A DNA stretch of 64,000 nt from Acetobacteraceae bacterium H6797 (GCA_015223225.1 JADFCQ010000003.1:558001-622000); one strand, 5' to 3'. Numbered from the stretch's first letter, positions 17,898 to 27,711 are shown. The notes: generated from the sequence alone by a model not told the origin. Numbers and translations: made by a program.

Positions 17898-18755
17898 ATG
17901 GCTGCACCTCTTTCTGAACTCAAGGTCGGCTCGGTGGCCTTCGGCAATCACCTGCCGGTCAGTGTCATCGCCGGTCCCTGCCAGCTCGAAAGCCGGGCCC
18001 ATGCGCTGGAGACGGCCGCGGCGCTGAAGGAAATCGCGGCGCGGGTGGGCTTCGGCCTCGTCTACAAGACCTCCTTCGACAAGGCGAACCGCACCTCGGG
18101 CAAGGCCCAGCGCGGCCTGGGCCTGGAGAAGTCGCTGCCGATCTTCGCCGAGATTCGCGAGACGCTGGGCCTGCCGGTCATCACCGACGTGCATGACGCC
18201 CACCAATGCGCCCCCGTGGCCGAGGCGGTCGATATCCTCCAGATCCCGGCCTTCCTCTGCCGCCAGACGGATCTGCTGCTGGCCGCGGCTGCGACCGGCA
18301 AGGCCGTGAACGTGAAGAAGGGCCAGTTCCTCGCGCCCTGGGACATGGCCAATGTGGTCGACAAGCTGGTCGATGCGGGCAATCCGCAGGTGCTGGTGAC
18401 CGATCGGGGCACCAGCTTCGGCTACAACACGCTGGTCTCCGATTTCCGCGGCCTGCCCATCATGGCCCGCACCGGCGCGCCGGTGATTTTCGACGCGACC
18501 CATTCGGTGCAGCAGCCGGGCGGCATGGGCGGCTCCTCGGGCGGGCAGCGCGAATTTGTCCCCGTCCTGGCGCGCGCCGCCGTGGCCGTGGGCGTGGCCG
18601 GCCTCTTCATCGAGACGCATGAGAACCCGGACAAGGCGCCGTCGGATGGGCCGAACATGGTCCCCCTCAGCCAGTTCGAGGCCCTGATGCGCGATCTCTT
18701 CGCCATCGACGGGCTGTGCAAGGCCCAGGCCCATGCGGCGAGCGCCTCGGCATGA
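17898..18755 (+). CDS. kdsA: 3-deoxy-8-phosphooctulonate (Kdo-8-P) synthase
   Basis: A 285-residue TIM-barrel enzyme that condenses phosphoenolpyruvate with arabinose-5-phosphate, the committed step to Kdo for lipopolysaccharide. Signature blocks: [10 protein letters not shown] near the N-terminus, [60 protein letters not shown] and [20 protein letters not shown]. The Asn in NVKKG is typical of the metal-independent type. ATG 17898 is preferred over GTG 17886. It overlaps kdsB by ATGA and leads a complete Kdo supply operon. Confidence 0.97.
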   Translation: MAAPLSELKVGSVAFGNHLPVSVIAGPCQLESRAHALETAAALKEIAARVGFGLVYKTSFDKANRTSGKAQRGLGLEKSLPIFAEIRETLGLPVITDVHDAHQCAPVAEAVDILQIPAFLCRQTDLLLAAAATGKAVNVKKGQFLAPWDMANVVDKLVDAGNPQVLVTDRGTSFGYNTLVSDFRGLPIMARTGAPVIFDATHSVQQPGGMGGSSGGQREFVPVLARAAVAVGVAGLFIETHENPDKAPSDGPNMVPLSQFEALMRDLFAIDGLCKAQAHAASASA

Positions 18756-19489
18756 ACCCCATCCTGATGATCCCCGCCCGCATGGCCTCCACGCGCCTGC
18801 CGGGCAAGGCGCTCGCCGATATCGCCGGCGAGCCCATGGTGGTGAAGGTCTGGCGCCGGGCGATGGAGGCCGATGTGGCCCCGGTCGTGGTCGCGACCGA
18901 TACTGACGAGATCGCCGAGGCCGTCCGCGCCGTGGGCGGCCAGGCGGTGATGACCAAGGTGGGCCATCCCTCCGGCTCCGACCGCATTTTCGAGGGGCTG
19001 ACCCGGCTCGACCCGGATGGGCTCTATGACGCGGTGATCAACGTGCAGGGCGACCTGCCGACGCTCACGCCGCATACCATCCGCGCCACGATGGAGCTGC
19101 TGCGGGATCGCACGGTCGATATCGGCACCCCCGTCGCCGAGATCACCCATGAGGAGGAGAAGACGGCCTCTTCCGTGGTGAAGATGGTGGGCTCGCCGCT
19201 CGGCGAGGGCCGCTTCCGCTGCCTCTATTTCACCCGCGCCACGGCGCCCTGGGGCGAGGGGCCGCTCTTTCACCATATCGGCCTCTATGCTTGGCGCCGG
19301 GCGGCGCTGGCGCGCTTCATCAGCCTGCCGCCCTCGCCGCTGGAACAGCGCGAGAAGCTGGAGCAGCTGCGCGCGCTGGAAGACGGCATGCGCATCGACG
19401 CGATCGAAGTGGCCGAGGTGCCGCTCGGCGTGGATACCGCCGATGACCTGAGCCGCGCCCGTGAGATGCTGAAGGGCGAGCGCGCATGA
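18752..19489 (+). CDS. kdsB: 3-deoxy-manno-octulosonate cytidylyltransferase (CMP-Kdo synthetase)
   Basis: A 245-residue nucleotidyltransferase that activates Kdo with CTP. It shows the KdsB N-terminus [16 protein letters not shown], the [12 protein letters not shown] block, HPSGSDRI and NVQGDLPT (usually NVQGDEP), which bind nucleotide and magnesium, and HIGLYAWRR toward the C-terminus. The start ATG at 18752 overlaps the kdsA stop and the end overlaps the next start, both by ATGA. The Leu in place of Glu in the usual QGDEP motif is a small oddity. Confidence 0.95.
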   Translation: MNPILMIPARMASTRLPGKALADIAGEPMVVKVWRRAMEADVAPVVVATDTDEIAEAVRAVGGQAVMTKVGHPSGSDRIFEGLTRLDPDGLYDAVINVQGDLPTLTPHTIRATMELLRDRTVDIGTPVAEITHEEEKTASSVVKMVGSPLGEGRFRCLYFTRATAPWGEGPLFHHIGLYAWRRAALARFISLPPSPLEQREKLEQLRALEDGMRIDAIEVAEVPLGVDTADDLSRAREMLKGERA

Positions 19490-20466
19490 GCGAGAGCATT
19501 CGCGGCGCGGGCGTCCGCACGCTCGAGGTCGAGGTGCAGGGCCTCGCCGCCCTGCGCGAGGCCCTGGCGGGCGAGCCGCTGGGCGCGCGTTTCGAGCAGG
19601 CCATCGCCGCCATCCAGGGCCTGGAGGCCAAGGGCGGGCGCGTGATCGTCACCGGCATGGGCAAGTCCGGCCATGTGGGGCGCAAGATCGCCGCAACCCT
19701 GGCCTCGACCGGCACGCCGGCCTATTTCGTCCATCCGGGCGAGGCCAGCCATGGCGACCTCGGCATGGTCAGCCGGGCCGATACCGTCCTGGCCCTTTCC
19801 TGGTCGGGCGAGGCGCCGGAACTGGCCGATATCATCGCCTATACCCGCCGCTTCGGCGTGACGCTGATCGCCATCACGGCGGGGGCGGAGAGCGCGCTCG
19901 GCCGCGCGGCGGACGTTCCCCTCATCCTGCCCCGCATGGCCGAGGCCTGCCCCAACGGGCTGGCCCCGACCACGTCGACGACCATGCAGCTTGCCATGGG
20001 CGATGCCCTGGCCGTGGCGCTCCTCTCGGCACGCGGCTTCACGGCCCAGGATTTCCGCCAGTATCACCCCGGCGGCAAGCTCGGCTCGCAGCTGAAGAAG
20101 GTGCGGGACCTGATGCACAAGGGCGCCGAAATCCCGACCGTGCCGGAGCGCGCCATGCTCTCCGAGGCCATCGTGGAAATGTCGGGCAAGCGCTTCGGCG
20201 TGACGGCGGTCCTGGGGGCGGACGGCGGCATGGTGGGTGTCGTCACCGACGGCGACGTGCGCCGCGCCTTCAAGAGTGCCTTCGTGGATCGTCCGGTGGG
20301 CGAGATCATGACGCGCAAGCCGCTGAGCATCGCGCCCGAAAGCCTGGCCCAGGAAGCGCTGGCGGTGATGAACGAGAAGCGGATCACCAGCCTCTTCGTG
20401 CTCGAGGACGGGCGTCTGGCCGGCATCCTCCATCTGCACGATCTGCTGACCAGCGGCGTGGCCTGA
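19486..20466 (+). CDS. kdsD: D-arabinose-5-phosphate isomerase (KpsF/GutQ family)
   Basis: A 326-residue enzyme that turns ribulose-5-phosphate into arabinose-5-phosphate, the sugar used by KdsA. It has an N-terminal SIS domain ([41 protein letters not shown]-like [18 protein letters not shown]) and two CBS domains (about residues 205-325). The three Kdo genes overlap tightly, so the pathway from ribulose-5-P to CMP-Kdo is made from one transcript. A GC-rich hairpin follows 67 bases after the stop. Confidence 0.95.
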   Translation: MSESIRGAGVRTLEVEVQGLAALREALAGEPLGARFEQAIAAIQGLEAKGGRVIVTGMGKSGHVGRKIAATLASTGTPAYFVHPGEASHGDLGMVSRADTVLALSWSGEAPELADIIAYTRRFGVTLIAITAGAESALGRAADVPLILPRMAEACPNGLAPTTSTTMQLAMGDALAVALLSARGFTAQDFRQYHPGGKLGSQLKKVRDLMHKGAEIPTVPERAMLSEAIVEMSGKRFGVTAVLGADGGMVGVVTDGDVRRAFKSAFVDRPVGEIMTRKPLSIAPESLAQEALAVMNEKRITSLFVLEDGRLAGILHLHDLLTSGVA

Positions 20467-20533
20467 GGGCCCGCTGCTTTTAATGTATCGAGGCCCGCGC
20501 CGCCTTTTACGGTCGCGGCGCCTCGCGAGGCTG

Positions 20534-20558
20534 AGCGGCCGTCATGGCCGCTGCCTTT
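20534..20558 (+). terminator. Probable terminator after the Kdo operon
   Basis: A 7-bp perfect stem (AGCGGCC/GGCCGCT) with a 5-nt loop at 20534-20552 is followed by GCCTTT. It lies between the convergent kdsD and the small gene at 20578-20691. The T-run is short, so strength is uncertain. Confidence 0.45.
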
Positions 20559-20577
20559 AGTGAACGGCTGAGCCGCC

Positions 20578-20691
20578 TTAGAGCGAGCTGATCAGCCACT
20601 CCTGCCCGGTACCGAGGCTCAGGAGTTCCACCGCCAGGCAGATGGCGACGACGACCAGCATGGCCGGCAGGACGAGTTTCAACTGCAACAT
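20578..20691 (-). CDS. 37-residue single-span membrane protein
   Basis: A very short ORF with a good ribosome site (GGAG 7 nt before ATG). The product is almost all one hydrophobic span (LVLPAMLVVVAICLAVELLSL) with a GQEWLISSL tail. It resembles the 59-residue protein at 11862-12041: both have K-L-x-L, VVAICL, then Gly and Glu-Trp about ten residues on. A small membrane-protein family with a copy in the acetylation block is a reasonable inference. It is also the 3' end of a long antisense frame that I reject. Function unknown. Confidence 0.5.
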   Translation of the reverse strand: MLQLKLVLPAMLVVVAICLAVELLSLGTGQEWLISSL

Positions 20692-20958
20692 TGTGAGGCT
20701 CCGTGGGGGGATGCGTTGCCTTAATGCCGCCATAAACGCACGGAACGGACGAAGGTTGTGTGGTTGTTGCATTAATATAACGCTGGTTTTACTGCCTTTC
20801 GCCTCTCGACATGACCGGGCGCCCGGTCCAGCCTTGGCGCGCTTAGAAGCGCCCGCGAATGTAACCGAGAGGCGCCGCGCGGTCTGGGGAATCTGTCGGT
20901 TCGCGGCCCTGAAGAGGGCGCGCCTCACTTCGCGCGCCCGTGCCGAGGATATGCGACG

Positions 20959-22905
20959 ATGGATCATGTGCCGACGACCTGCTGCAGCGCCAAGCCAGCC
21001 CAGAAGGGGGCTGGAGCGGCCCATCCGCTGGACCCGCTGAGCCCCGCCGAATTCCAGGCCATCGTCTCCATCATCCGCGGCTCCGGCCTGTTCGAGAGCG
21101 GCATCCTCTTCGAGACCGTGGAACTGCTCGAACCCTCCAAGGAGGCCCTGGCTTCCGGCGCCCCGCTGCCGCGTGAGGCCCGCGTCAATCTCTTCAATAA
21201 GACCGCCGATGGCGTCTGGCGCCTGACCGTCTCGCTCGACGAGGCCAAGGTGCTGACCTGCCGCTTCGTGGCGGGTGTGAAGCCGATCATCCAGCTCGAA
21301 CAGTTCCTGGAGATCGAGGGCTTCGTCCGGGCCGATGCCCGCTTCATCGAGGCCTGCCGCAAGCGCGGCATCGAAGATATGTCCAAGGTCTGCGTCGACC
21401 CCTGGTCGGCCGGCAGTTTCGGCATTCCGGGCGAGGAGGGGCGCCACCTCTGCCATACCTTCGCCTGGCTGCGCCTGCGCGAGGACGAGAATTTCTACGC
21501 CCACCCGATCGAGGGGCTGAATGCCGTCATCGACCTCAAGACCGGCGAGGTCATCCGCGTCGACGATTACGGCGTCACCCCCATCCCGATGGCGGAAGTG
21601 AATTACGACGCCAAGTTCCTCGACAATCTCCGCTCGCCCTATAAGCCGCTCGATGTGGTGCAGCCCGAGGGGGTGAGCTTCGCCTTGGAAGGCCGCAAGC
21701 TGACCTGGGACCAATGGTCGCTCCGCATCGGCTTCAATGCCCGCGAGAGCCTGACCCTTCACGAGATCAGCTATGCCGGGCGGCCCATCATCCACCGCGC
21801 CTCGCTGGTCGAGATGGTGGTGCCCTATGGCAGCCCGGAGCGGGGGCATTACCGCAAGAACGTCTTCGATATCGGCGAATACGGGCTGGGCAAGCTCTCC
21901 AACTCCCTGAAGCTCGGCTGCGACTGCCTCGGCGCCATCCAGTATCTCGACGCGCATCTCGGCGGGATGGGCGGCGATGTGATGACCATCGAGAACGCCA
22001 TCTGCATCCATGAGGAGGATAACGGCCTGCTCTGGAAGCACTGGGATTTCCGCACCGACCGCACCGAGGTGCGCCGTGCGCGGAAGCTCGTGGTCTCGAC
22101 CATCTGCACGGTCGGGAATTACGAATACGCGCTCTATTGGTATTTCCACACCGACGGCACGATCGAATTCGAGGTGAAGGCGACGGGCATCATCAATACC
22201 GTCGCCTGCCTGCCGGGCGAGCCGGGGAAATACGCGAAGGAGGTCTCGCCGGGCGTCGCCGGGCAGATCCACCAGCACATCTTCTGCGCGCGGCTGGACA
22301 TGGCCGTCGACGGGCCCACCAACAGCGTCGTCGAGTGCAACACCTATGCCGAGCCGGAGGGGCCGGAAAACCCCTATGGCAATGCGTTCTTCGAGGAGGA
22401 GACGGTGTTGAGGACGGAGCTTGCCGCCCGCCGGCGGATCGAGCCCGCGACGCATCGCTACTGGAAGATCGTGAACCCCAACCGGCTCAACCATGTTGGC
22501 CGCCCGACCGGCTATAAGCTCGAGCCGAGCCATTGCGTGACGCCTTACGTCCATCGCAATTCGCCCTCGGGGCGGCGCGCGGAATTCGTGCAGAACCACC
22601 TCTGGGTGACGCCTTTCGACCCCGAGGAGCGCTACGCGGCGGGCGAATACATGAACCACTCGGACGGTAAGGACGACCTCGCGGCCTTCACCGCGAAGGA
22701 CCGCCCGATCGAGAATACCAATGTGGTCGTCTGGCACACATTCGGCCTGCACCATGTGGTGCGGCCGGAGGATTTCCCGGTGCAGCCCTGCATCCGCACC
22801 GGTTTCAAGCTGATGCCGAGCGGCTTCTTCGACCGCAACCCGGGCATCGACCTGGCGCCCGCGGTCAATGCCGCGAGCCGCCATGCGGGGAGTTGCTGCG
22901 GCTAG
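20959..22905 (+). CDS. Copper-containing primary amine oxidase
   Basis: A 648-residue quinoprotein that oxidises primary amines to aldehydes with release of ammonia and hydrogen peroxide. The TPQ precursor Tyr388 lies in TVGNYEYALYW, the catalytic base Asp304 in VFDIGEYGLG, and the copper ligands are His438/His440 (HQHIF) and a histidine at 598/599 (FGLHHVVRPEDFPV). No signal peptide is visible, so it is probably cytosolic like the Arthrobacter enzymes. Oddly, both ends carry paired cysteines (TTCCSA and GSCCG). It stands alone; its stop overlaps the convergent ABC-F gene by four bases. Confidence 0.95.
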   Translation: MDHVPTTCCSAKPAQKGAGAAHPLDPLSPAEFQAIVSIIRGSGLFESGILFETVELLEPSKEALASGAPLPREARVNLFNKTADGVWRLTVSLDEAKVLTCRFVAGVKPIIQLEQFLEIEGFVRADARFIEACRKRGIEDMSKVCVDPWSAGSFGIPGEEGRHLCHTFAWLRLREDENFYAHPIEGLNAVIDLKTGEVIRVDDYGVTPIPMAEVNYDAKFLDNLRSPYKPLDVVQPEGVSFALEGRKLTWDQWSLRIGFNARESLTLHEISYAGRPIIHRASLVEMVVPYGSPERGHYRKNVFDIGEYGLGKLSNSLKLGCDCLGAIQYLDAHLGGMGGDVMTIENAICIHEEDNGLLWKHWDFRTDRTEVRRARKLVVSTICTVGNYEYALYWYFHTDGTIEFEVKATGIINTVACLPGEPGKYAKEVSPGVAGQIHQHIFCARLDMAVDGPTNSVVECNTYAEPEGPENPYGNAFFEEETVLRTELAARRRIEPATHRYWKIVNPNRLNHVGRPTGYKLEPSHCVTPYVHRNSPSGRRAEFVQNHLWVTPFDPEERYAAGEYMNHSDGKDDLAAFTAKDRPIENTNVVVWHTFGLHHVVRPEDFPVQPCIRTGFKLMPSGFFDRNPGIDLAPAVNAASRHAGSCCG

Positions 22906-24719
22906 CCTTCCAGCTCTTCCCGCAGCATCTCCAGCTCCAGCCATTCCTCCTCGGCCTTGGCCAGCGCCTCCTCGCGCTGGGCGAGGCCGGCGGAGTAGCG
23001 GTCGAAGGCGCCCTTGTCGCGGGCATAGAGATCGGGTGCGGCCAGCATCTCCCGCAGCTTCGCGATCTCGGCGTTCAGCTTCTCCATGGTCGCGGGCAGC
23101 GTCTTGAGCGCATGCTGCTCCTTGAAGGTCATCTTGCGCTTGCCCGGCGCGGCGGGCGCCGCGGCCGGGGCACTCGCGGCGGGCTTGGTCGCCGCCGGCG
23201 CGGCCTCGCTCTCACGGGCGCGGACGCCATGGCCGCGCTGGGCCACCATGTCCGAATAGCCGCCCGCATATTCCTGCCAGCGCCCGTCGCCCTCATAGGC
23301 GATGACGGAGGTGCAGACGCGGTCGAGGAAGTCGCGATCATGGCTGATGACGATGACCGTGCCGGCGTAATCGGCCAGCACTTCCTGCAATAGGTCCAGC
23401 GTCTCGAGGTCGAGGTCGTTGGTCGGCTCGTCCAGCACCAGCAGGTTGGAGGGCTTGGCCATGGCGCGGGCCAGCATCAACCGCCCCCGCTCGCCGCCCG
23501 ATAGCGCCGAGACGGGGCTGCGCGCCTGCTCGGGCGGGAAGAGGAAGTCCTTCATATAGCCGATGACGTGGCGCGGCTGGCCATTGACGAAAACCTGGTC
23601 GCCCCGGCCCTCGGTCAGCGTATCGGAGAGGGTCTTGCCCGGATCGAGCATGGCGCGGCTCTGGTCCAGGCTCTGCATCTGAAGCTGGGTGCCGAGCTTC
23701 ACCTCGCCCGTATCGGGGGGGAGTTCGCCGGTGAGGATCTTGAGCATGGTGGTCTTGCCGGCGCCGTTCGGCCCGACGATGCCCACGCGGTCCCCGCGCA
23801 TGATGCGGGTGGAGAATTCCCGCAGCACGGCGCGCTCGCCGAAGCTCTTGGCGATCTTGTCGGCCGCGATCACGAGGCTGCCGGAGCCTTCGCCCTCCGC
23901 CACTTCCATCTTGGCCAGGCCCGGCGTCGTCACGCGGCTCTTGCGCTTCTCGCGCAGCGCGGCGAGTTCCGCCACGCGGCGCACGTTGCGCTTGCGCCGC
24001 GCGGTGACGCCGTAGCGCATCCAATGTTCCTCGCGCACGATGGCGCGGGCGAGCTTCTGCGCCTCGACCTCTTCCAGGGCCAGGATCTCGTCGCGCCAGC
24101 TTTCGAAGCGGCCGAAACCCTCTTCCAGCCGCCGCGTATTGCCGCGATCGAGCCAAACCATGGCGCGGGTGAGGTCGGTGAGGAAGCGCCGGTCGTGGCT
24201 GATGAGCACGAAGGCGGAGCGCATGGAATTCAGCTCGCCCTGCAGCCATTCGATGGCCGGGAGGTCAAGATGGTTCGTCGGCTCGTCCAGCAGCAGCACG
24301 TCGGGGGAGGGGGCGAGCGTGCGAGCGAGCGCCGCGCGGCGGGCCTCGCCGCCCGAAAGGCGGTCGGGCGTTTCCTCGCCGGTCATGCCGAGCTGCTCGA
24401 GCAGGTAGCGGGCGCGATAGAGGTCATCCCCCGGCGCGAGGCCCGCCTCGACATAGGCGAGGGTATTGGCATGGCCGGAGAGGTCCGGCTCCTGCGGCAG
24501 GTAGCGGATGGTCGCGCCGGGCTGGAGGAAGCGGGTGCCGCTATCGGCCTGCACCAGCCCCGCCGCGATCTTGAGCAGGGTGGATTTGCCCGAGCCGTTG
24601 CGGCCGATGAGCGCGATGCGCTCGCCGGGCGAAAGGGTCAGCGTCGCGCCCTGGAGGAGGGGCGTGGTGCCGAAGCCGAGGCGGATATCGGTGAGGTGCA
24701 GCAGGGGGGGCGGAGCCAT
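22902..24719 (-). CDS. ABC-F family ATPase (Uup-like)
   Basis: A soluble protein of 605 residues with two ABC domains and no membrane part. Walker A motifs GRNGSGKST and GPNGAGKTT, signatures LSGGEARR and LSGGERGR, and Walker B DVLLLDEPTNHLD and LLVLDEPTNDLD are all intact, with the charged inter-domain linker and a C-terminal coiled coil (last 80 residues) after an Ala/Pro-rich spacer. ABC-F proteins act on ribosomes or DNA, not in transport; the C-terminal coil favours Uup. ATG 24719 is preferred over TTG 24731. Confidence 0.93.
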   Translation of the reverse strand: MAPPPLLHLTDIRLGFGTTPLLQGATLTLSPGERIALIGRNGSGKSTLLKIAAGLVQADSGTRFLQPGATIRYLPQEPDLSGHANTLAYVEAGLAPGDDLYRARYLLEQLGMTGEETPDRLSGGEARRAALARTLAPSPDVLLLDEPTNHLDLPAIEWLQGELNSMRSAFVLISHDRRFLTDLTRAMVWLDRGNTRRLEEGFGRFESWRDEILALEEVEAQKLARAIVREEHWMRYGVTARRKRNVRRVAELAALREKRKSRVTTPGLAKMEVAEGEGSGSLVIAADKIAKSFGERAVLREFSTRIMRGDRVGIVGPNGAGKTTMLKILTGELPPDTGEVKLGTQLQMQSLDQSRAMLDPGKTLSDTLTEGRGDQVFVNGQPRHVIGYMKDFLFPPEQARSPVSALSGGERGRLMLARAMAKPSNLLVLDEPTNDLDLETLDLLQEVLADYAGTVIVISHDRDFLDRVCTSVIAYEGDGRWQEYAGGYSDMVAQRGHGVRARESEAAPAATKPAASAPAAAPAAPGKRKMTFKEQHALKTLPATMEKLNAEIAKLREMLAAPDLYARDKGAFDRYSAGLAQREEALAKAEEEWLELEMLREELEG

Positions 24720-24876
24720 GGCCCGCACCAAGCGCGGCGCGCGCCTCGCGTCAAGCCCGGCGGCGGGCCGGAGGGCCGCCTGGCGCCCGAATGAGCGCGG
24801 CCGCCGCCGCCGAGGCCCCGCAGTGAAGCCAGGCGCGCGGCGGGCGCGCCCGGTATCCGAAGGCTACTTCTTAGGC

Positions 24877-25098
24877 TTACTTCTTCGGGGCCGGCAGGTC
24901 TTCGGCCAGCACCGCGATCTGCACCGCGTAGGAGACGTCGCCGTCCTCGTCGTCGCGATGCACGGTGCCGATGAACTCGTCATCCAGCTTCACCTCGACA
25001 GTGCCGCCCTTACGGGGCGGGGGAACCAGCGTCAGGGTGTTGTTGCCGAACATCTTGCGCAGATAGGTCTGCAGGCGGGAAATCTCGTCAGCGTTCAT
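24877..25098 (-). CDS. DUF3126 family protein
   Basis: A 73-residue protein matching the small alphaproteobacterial DUF3126 family (MNADEISRLQTYLRKMFGNN, the VEVKLDDEFIGTVHRDDEDGD core and a Val/Ala-rich end). Function is unknown. The internal ATG at 25098 is preferred over 25119 because family members begin MNADEI. Just after the stop, the GAAGAAGTAAGCC at the gene's end is nearly repeated (AAGAAGTAGCC), a small tandem duplication. Confidence 0.85.
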   Translation of the reverse strand: MNADEISRLQTYLRKMFGNNTLTLVPPPRKGGTVEVKLDDEFIGTVHRDDEDGDVSYAVQIAVLAEDLPAPKK

Positions 25099-25272
25099 GA
25101 CTGGGGCATCCTCTATCATGGCCGCGCGGGTGTCGCCCCGGCCGAATGGTGGGGCGGGATAGCCTCATCCCGCCCGCGGTTGAACCCCTTTTGCCACGGG
25201 CCAGGGGTGCGCGGCCAGTTATGCCCCGCCAGTCACCGGGGAGCCTGGACGGCCCGGCACGCCGGTTCTAGC

Positions 25273-25288
25273 CTTTCGGTAACGAAAG
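25273..25288. promoter_or_regulatory. 16-bp operator-like palindrome upstream of the GMC oxidoreductase
   Basis: CTTTCG-GTAA-CGAAAG is a perfect 6-bp inverted repeat ending 24 bases before the GMC start. It may be a regulator site or a small leader hairpin. No regulator gene is adjacent. Confidence 0.35.
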
Positions 25289-25312
25289 AAAGCCAGGGGA
25301 GAAGCAGGGGCC

Positions 25313-26917
25313 ATGAGCAACCTGCCGCAGGAAGCGGATTATGTCGTGGTGGGCGGCGGCTCGGCGGGATGCGCCGTCGCCGCCCGGCTCTCGGAAGACC
25401 CGAGGGTCAAGGTGGTGCTGCTGGAAGCGGGCGGGAAGGCGACCAACCCCTGGCTGCATATTCCCATCGGCTATGCCAAGACGATGATGCACCCCACGCT
25501 GTCCTGGAATTTTATGACCGAGCCCGAGCCCGAATTGGAGGGCCGCCGCATTGCTTGGCCGCGCGGGCGGGTGCTGGGCGGCTCCTCGGCCATCAACGGG
25601 CTGCTCTATGTGCGCGGCCAGGCCGAGGATTACGACCATTGGCGCCAGCTCGGCTGCCCCGGCTGGTCCCATGCCGAGGTGCTGCCCTATTTCCGCAAGG
25701 CCGAGGATCAGGAGCGGGGCGAGAGCGAGCATCACGGCACCGGCGGGCCGCTCGCCGTCTCCGATCTCGGCATGCGTAACCCGCTGGTCGATGCCTTCAT
25801 CGCGGCGGGACAGGAGATCGGGCTGCCTTACAATCCCGATTTCAACGGCGCCAGCCAGGAGGGGGTAGGGCATTTCCAGGTCACGGCCCGGAAGGGCTGG
25901 CGATGCAGCGCGGCGACGGCCTATCTGCGCCCCGCCCGCCGGCGGCCGAACCTGCTGGTGATCACCGGCGCCCAGGCCGAGCGGCTGCTGATGGAGGAGA
26001 GGCAGGTGACCGGCATCGCCTATCGCCGCGAGGGCGAGGCGCTGACCATCTCGGCGCGGCGGGAGGTGATCCTCTGCGGCGGTGCCGTCGCCTCGCCGCA
26101 ACTGCTGCTGCTCTCGGGCATCGGCCCGGCGGAGGAACTGGCCGCGCTGGGCATCGCGCCGGTGCATCACCTGCCGGGCGTGGGGCGCGATCTGCAGGAT
26201 CATCTCCAGGTCCGCATGATCTTCCGCTCGGCCAGGGGCGGTACGCTGAACGACAAAATGGCGAGCCTCCGGGGCCGGATGGAGATTGGGCTGGAATACG
26301 CGCTCTTCCGCCGCGGCTTCCTCGCCATCAGCGCGGGCTCGGCGGGGCTCTTCGCCCGCGCCTTGCCCGAGAGCGAAACGCCCGACACGCAATTCCACTT
26401 CGTGCCCTATGCGGCCGATCGGCCCGGCGGGAAGCTGCTGCCCTATTCGGCCTTCACCATCAGCACCTGCCAGTTGCGGCCGGAAAGCCGGGGCAGCATC
26501 ACCCTGCGCGATGCCGATCCGCGGAAGCCGCCGGTGATCCGCGCGAATTACCTGAGCGCCGAGAAGGACCGCCGCTGCATGCTCGCCGGGCTGCGTCTGG
26601 TGCGGCAGGTGGCACGGAGCAGGACGCTCGCGCCCTGGATCGCGGAGGAACTGCAGCCGGGCGGGAATGACGATAGCGAGGAGGCGCTGCTCGGCCATCT
26701 GCGCCGTACCGCCGCGACCATCTTCCACCCCACCAGCACCTGCCGCATGGGGAGCGATGCCAATGCGGTGGTGGACCCCCGCCTGCGCGTGGTCGGCTTG
26801 CGAGGCCTACGCGTGGCCGATGCCTCGATCATGCCGACGGTGGTCTCGGGCAATACCAATGCGGCCTGCATCATGATCGGGGAGAAGGCTGCGGATCTGG
26901 TGAAAGCGGCGGCGTGA
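25313..26917 (+). CDS. GMC family FAD-dependent oxidoreductase (choline dehydrogenase-like)
   Basis: A 534-residue flavoprotein with an N-terminal dinucleotide fold (YVVVGGGSAGCAVAARLSE), the GMC signature WPRGRVLGGSSAINGLLYVRG, the second signature ASPQLLLLSGIGP, and C-terminal active-site segments HPTSTCRMG and VSGNTNAACIMIGEKAADL. Family members oxidise alcohols (choline, polyethylene glycol, aliphatic alcohols). The protein has no leader. It stands alone, downstream of a palindrome and followed by a hairpin, so it is probably a single-gene transcript; substrate unknown. Confidence 0.93.
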   Translation: MSNLPQEADYVVVGGGSAGCAVAARLSEDPRVKVVLLEAGGKATNPWLHIPIGYAKTMMHPTLSWNFMTEPEPELEGRRIAWPRGRVLGGSSAINGLLYVRGQAEDYDHWRQLGCPGWSHAEVLPYFRKAEDQERGESEHHGTGGPLAVSDLGMRNPLVDAFIAAGQEIGLPYNPDFNGASQEGVGHFQVTARKGWRCSAATAYLRPARRRPNLLVITGAQAERLLMEERQVTGIAYRREGEALTISARREVILCGGAVASPQLLLLSGIGPAEELAALGIAPVHHLPGVGRDLQDHLQVRMIFRSARGGTLNDKMASLRGRMEIGLEYALFRRGFLAISAGSAGLFARALPESETPDTQFHFVPYAADRPGGKLLPYSAFTISTCQLRPESRGSITLRDADPRKPPVIRANYLSAEKDRRCMLAGLRLVRQVARSRTLAPWIAEELQPGGNDDSEEALLGHLRRTAATIFHPTSTCRMGSDANAVVDPRLRVVGLRGLRVADASIMPTVVSGNTNAACIMIGEKAADLVKAAA

Positions 26918-26926
26918 GCCGCATGG

Positions 26927-26967
26927 CAGGGGGGCAGGGCACGGCGGCAGAAAGCCCGGCCCCCCTG
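26927..26967 (+). terminator. Hairpin after the GMC gene
   Basis: A 9-bp stem (CAGGGGGGC at 26927-26935 with GCCCCCCTG at 26959-26967), plus a possible inner stem in the loop, starts 9 bases after the stop. There is no T-run, so it may terminate weakly. Confidence 0.45.
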
Positions 26968-27132
26968 GCTGTCACGATTTTCGTGACGACGCCCTTCCGG
27001 ATGCGGCGTGAGCCGACTCCTCTGGCCTTGCGAACTGATAAGAACGGGCCGGAGGAATAGTTTCCGTGAATTTTGTCACGCCGATCTTATCCGTGAGGTC
27101 GGCGTGCCCGAATGCCCCCATCGGGGATCTCG

Positions 27133-27606
27133 TCAGGCGTGCTTGGCGAGTGCCCGGCGAAAGGCGTCCAACGTCTCGGCGCTCACGTGATGCTCGATGC
27201 CCTCGGCGTCGATCCGGGCCGTCTCCTCGCTCACGCCGAGCGCGCGAAGGAAGCTCTCCACGATATGGTGCCGCTCCTGGTTCTCGCGCGCGAGCTTGCG
27301 CCCGGCCTCGGTGAGGAAGACGCCGCGATAGGGTTTCCGCGCGACCAGGCCGTCGGCGGCCAGGCGCGCCAGCATCTTGGCGACGGTGGGCTGGGCCACG
27401 CCCAGCCGGGCGGCGATATCCACCTGCCGCGCCTCTTGCCCCTCCTCGAGAAGGTCGGCGATCAGCTCCACGTAATCCTCCACCAGCGCGCTGCGCCGGG
27501 CCCGGCGGCTCTGGCGGAAACCCTCCGAATGCGCCTCGGCATCGGGGAGGGGAGCTTCGCGGCGCGGGGGGCGTCGGGCTGGTGACAAGCGTGCAGTCTC
27601 CGGCAT
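27133..27606 (-). CDS. mntR: Manganese-responsive DtxR-family regulator
   Basis: A 157-residue protein with a winged helix ([40 protein letters not shown], then [14 protein letters not shown]) and a metal-binding/dimerisation half ([39 protein letters not shown]). It lacks the SH3 domain of long DtxR proteins, as MntR does. Divergent from mntH, which is the classic MntR target. An extra 40 or so residues rich in Arg and Pro precede the helix domain. It should repress the manganese importer when Mn(II) is plentiful. Confidence 0.93.
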   Translation of the reverse strand: MPETARLSPARRPPRREAPLPDAEAHSEGFRQSRRARRSALVEDYVELIADLLEEGQEARQVDIAARLGVAQPTVAKMLARLAADGLVARKPYRGVFLTEAGRKLARENQERHHIVESFLRALGVSEETARIDAEGIEHHVSAETLDAFRRALAKHA

Positions 27607-27711
27607 CGGCCGCCCAGTGAATCCGGGCTGTGAATCGGGCGGGTGCGGCTTATAGCACGGGCCGCGGCGCGGCGCGCGTTATTGCCAAGCCTACGGCCTG
27701 GAGCATATGGC

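Noticed and set aside
20578-22944. A 788-codon minus-strand frame over the copper amine oxidase
   Set aside because: It mirrors the amine oxidase codons. Only its last 37 codons, with their own ribosome site, look like a real gene.
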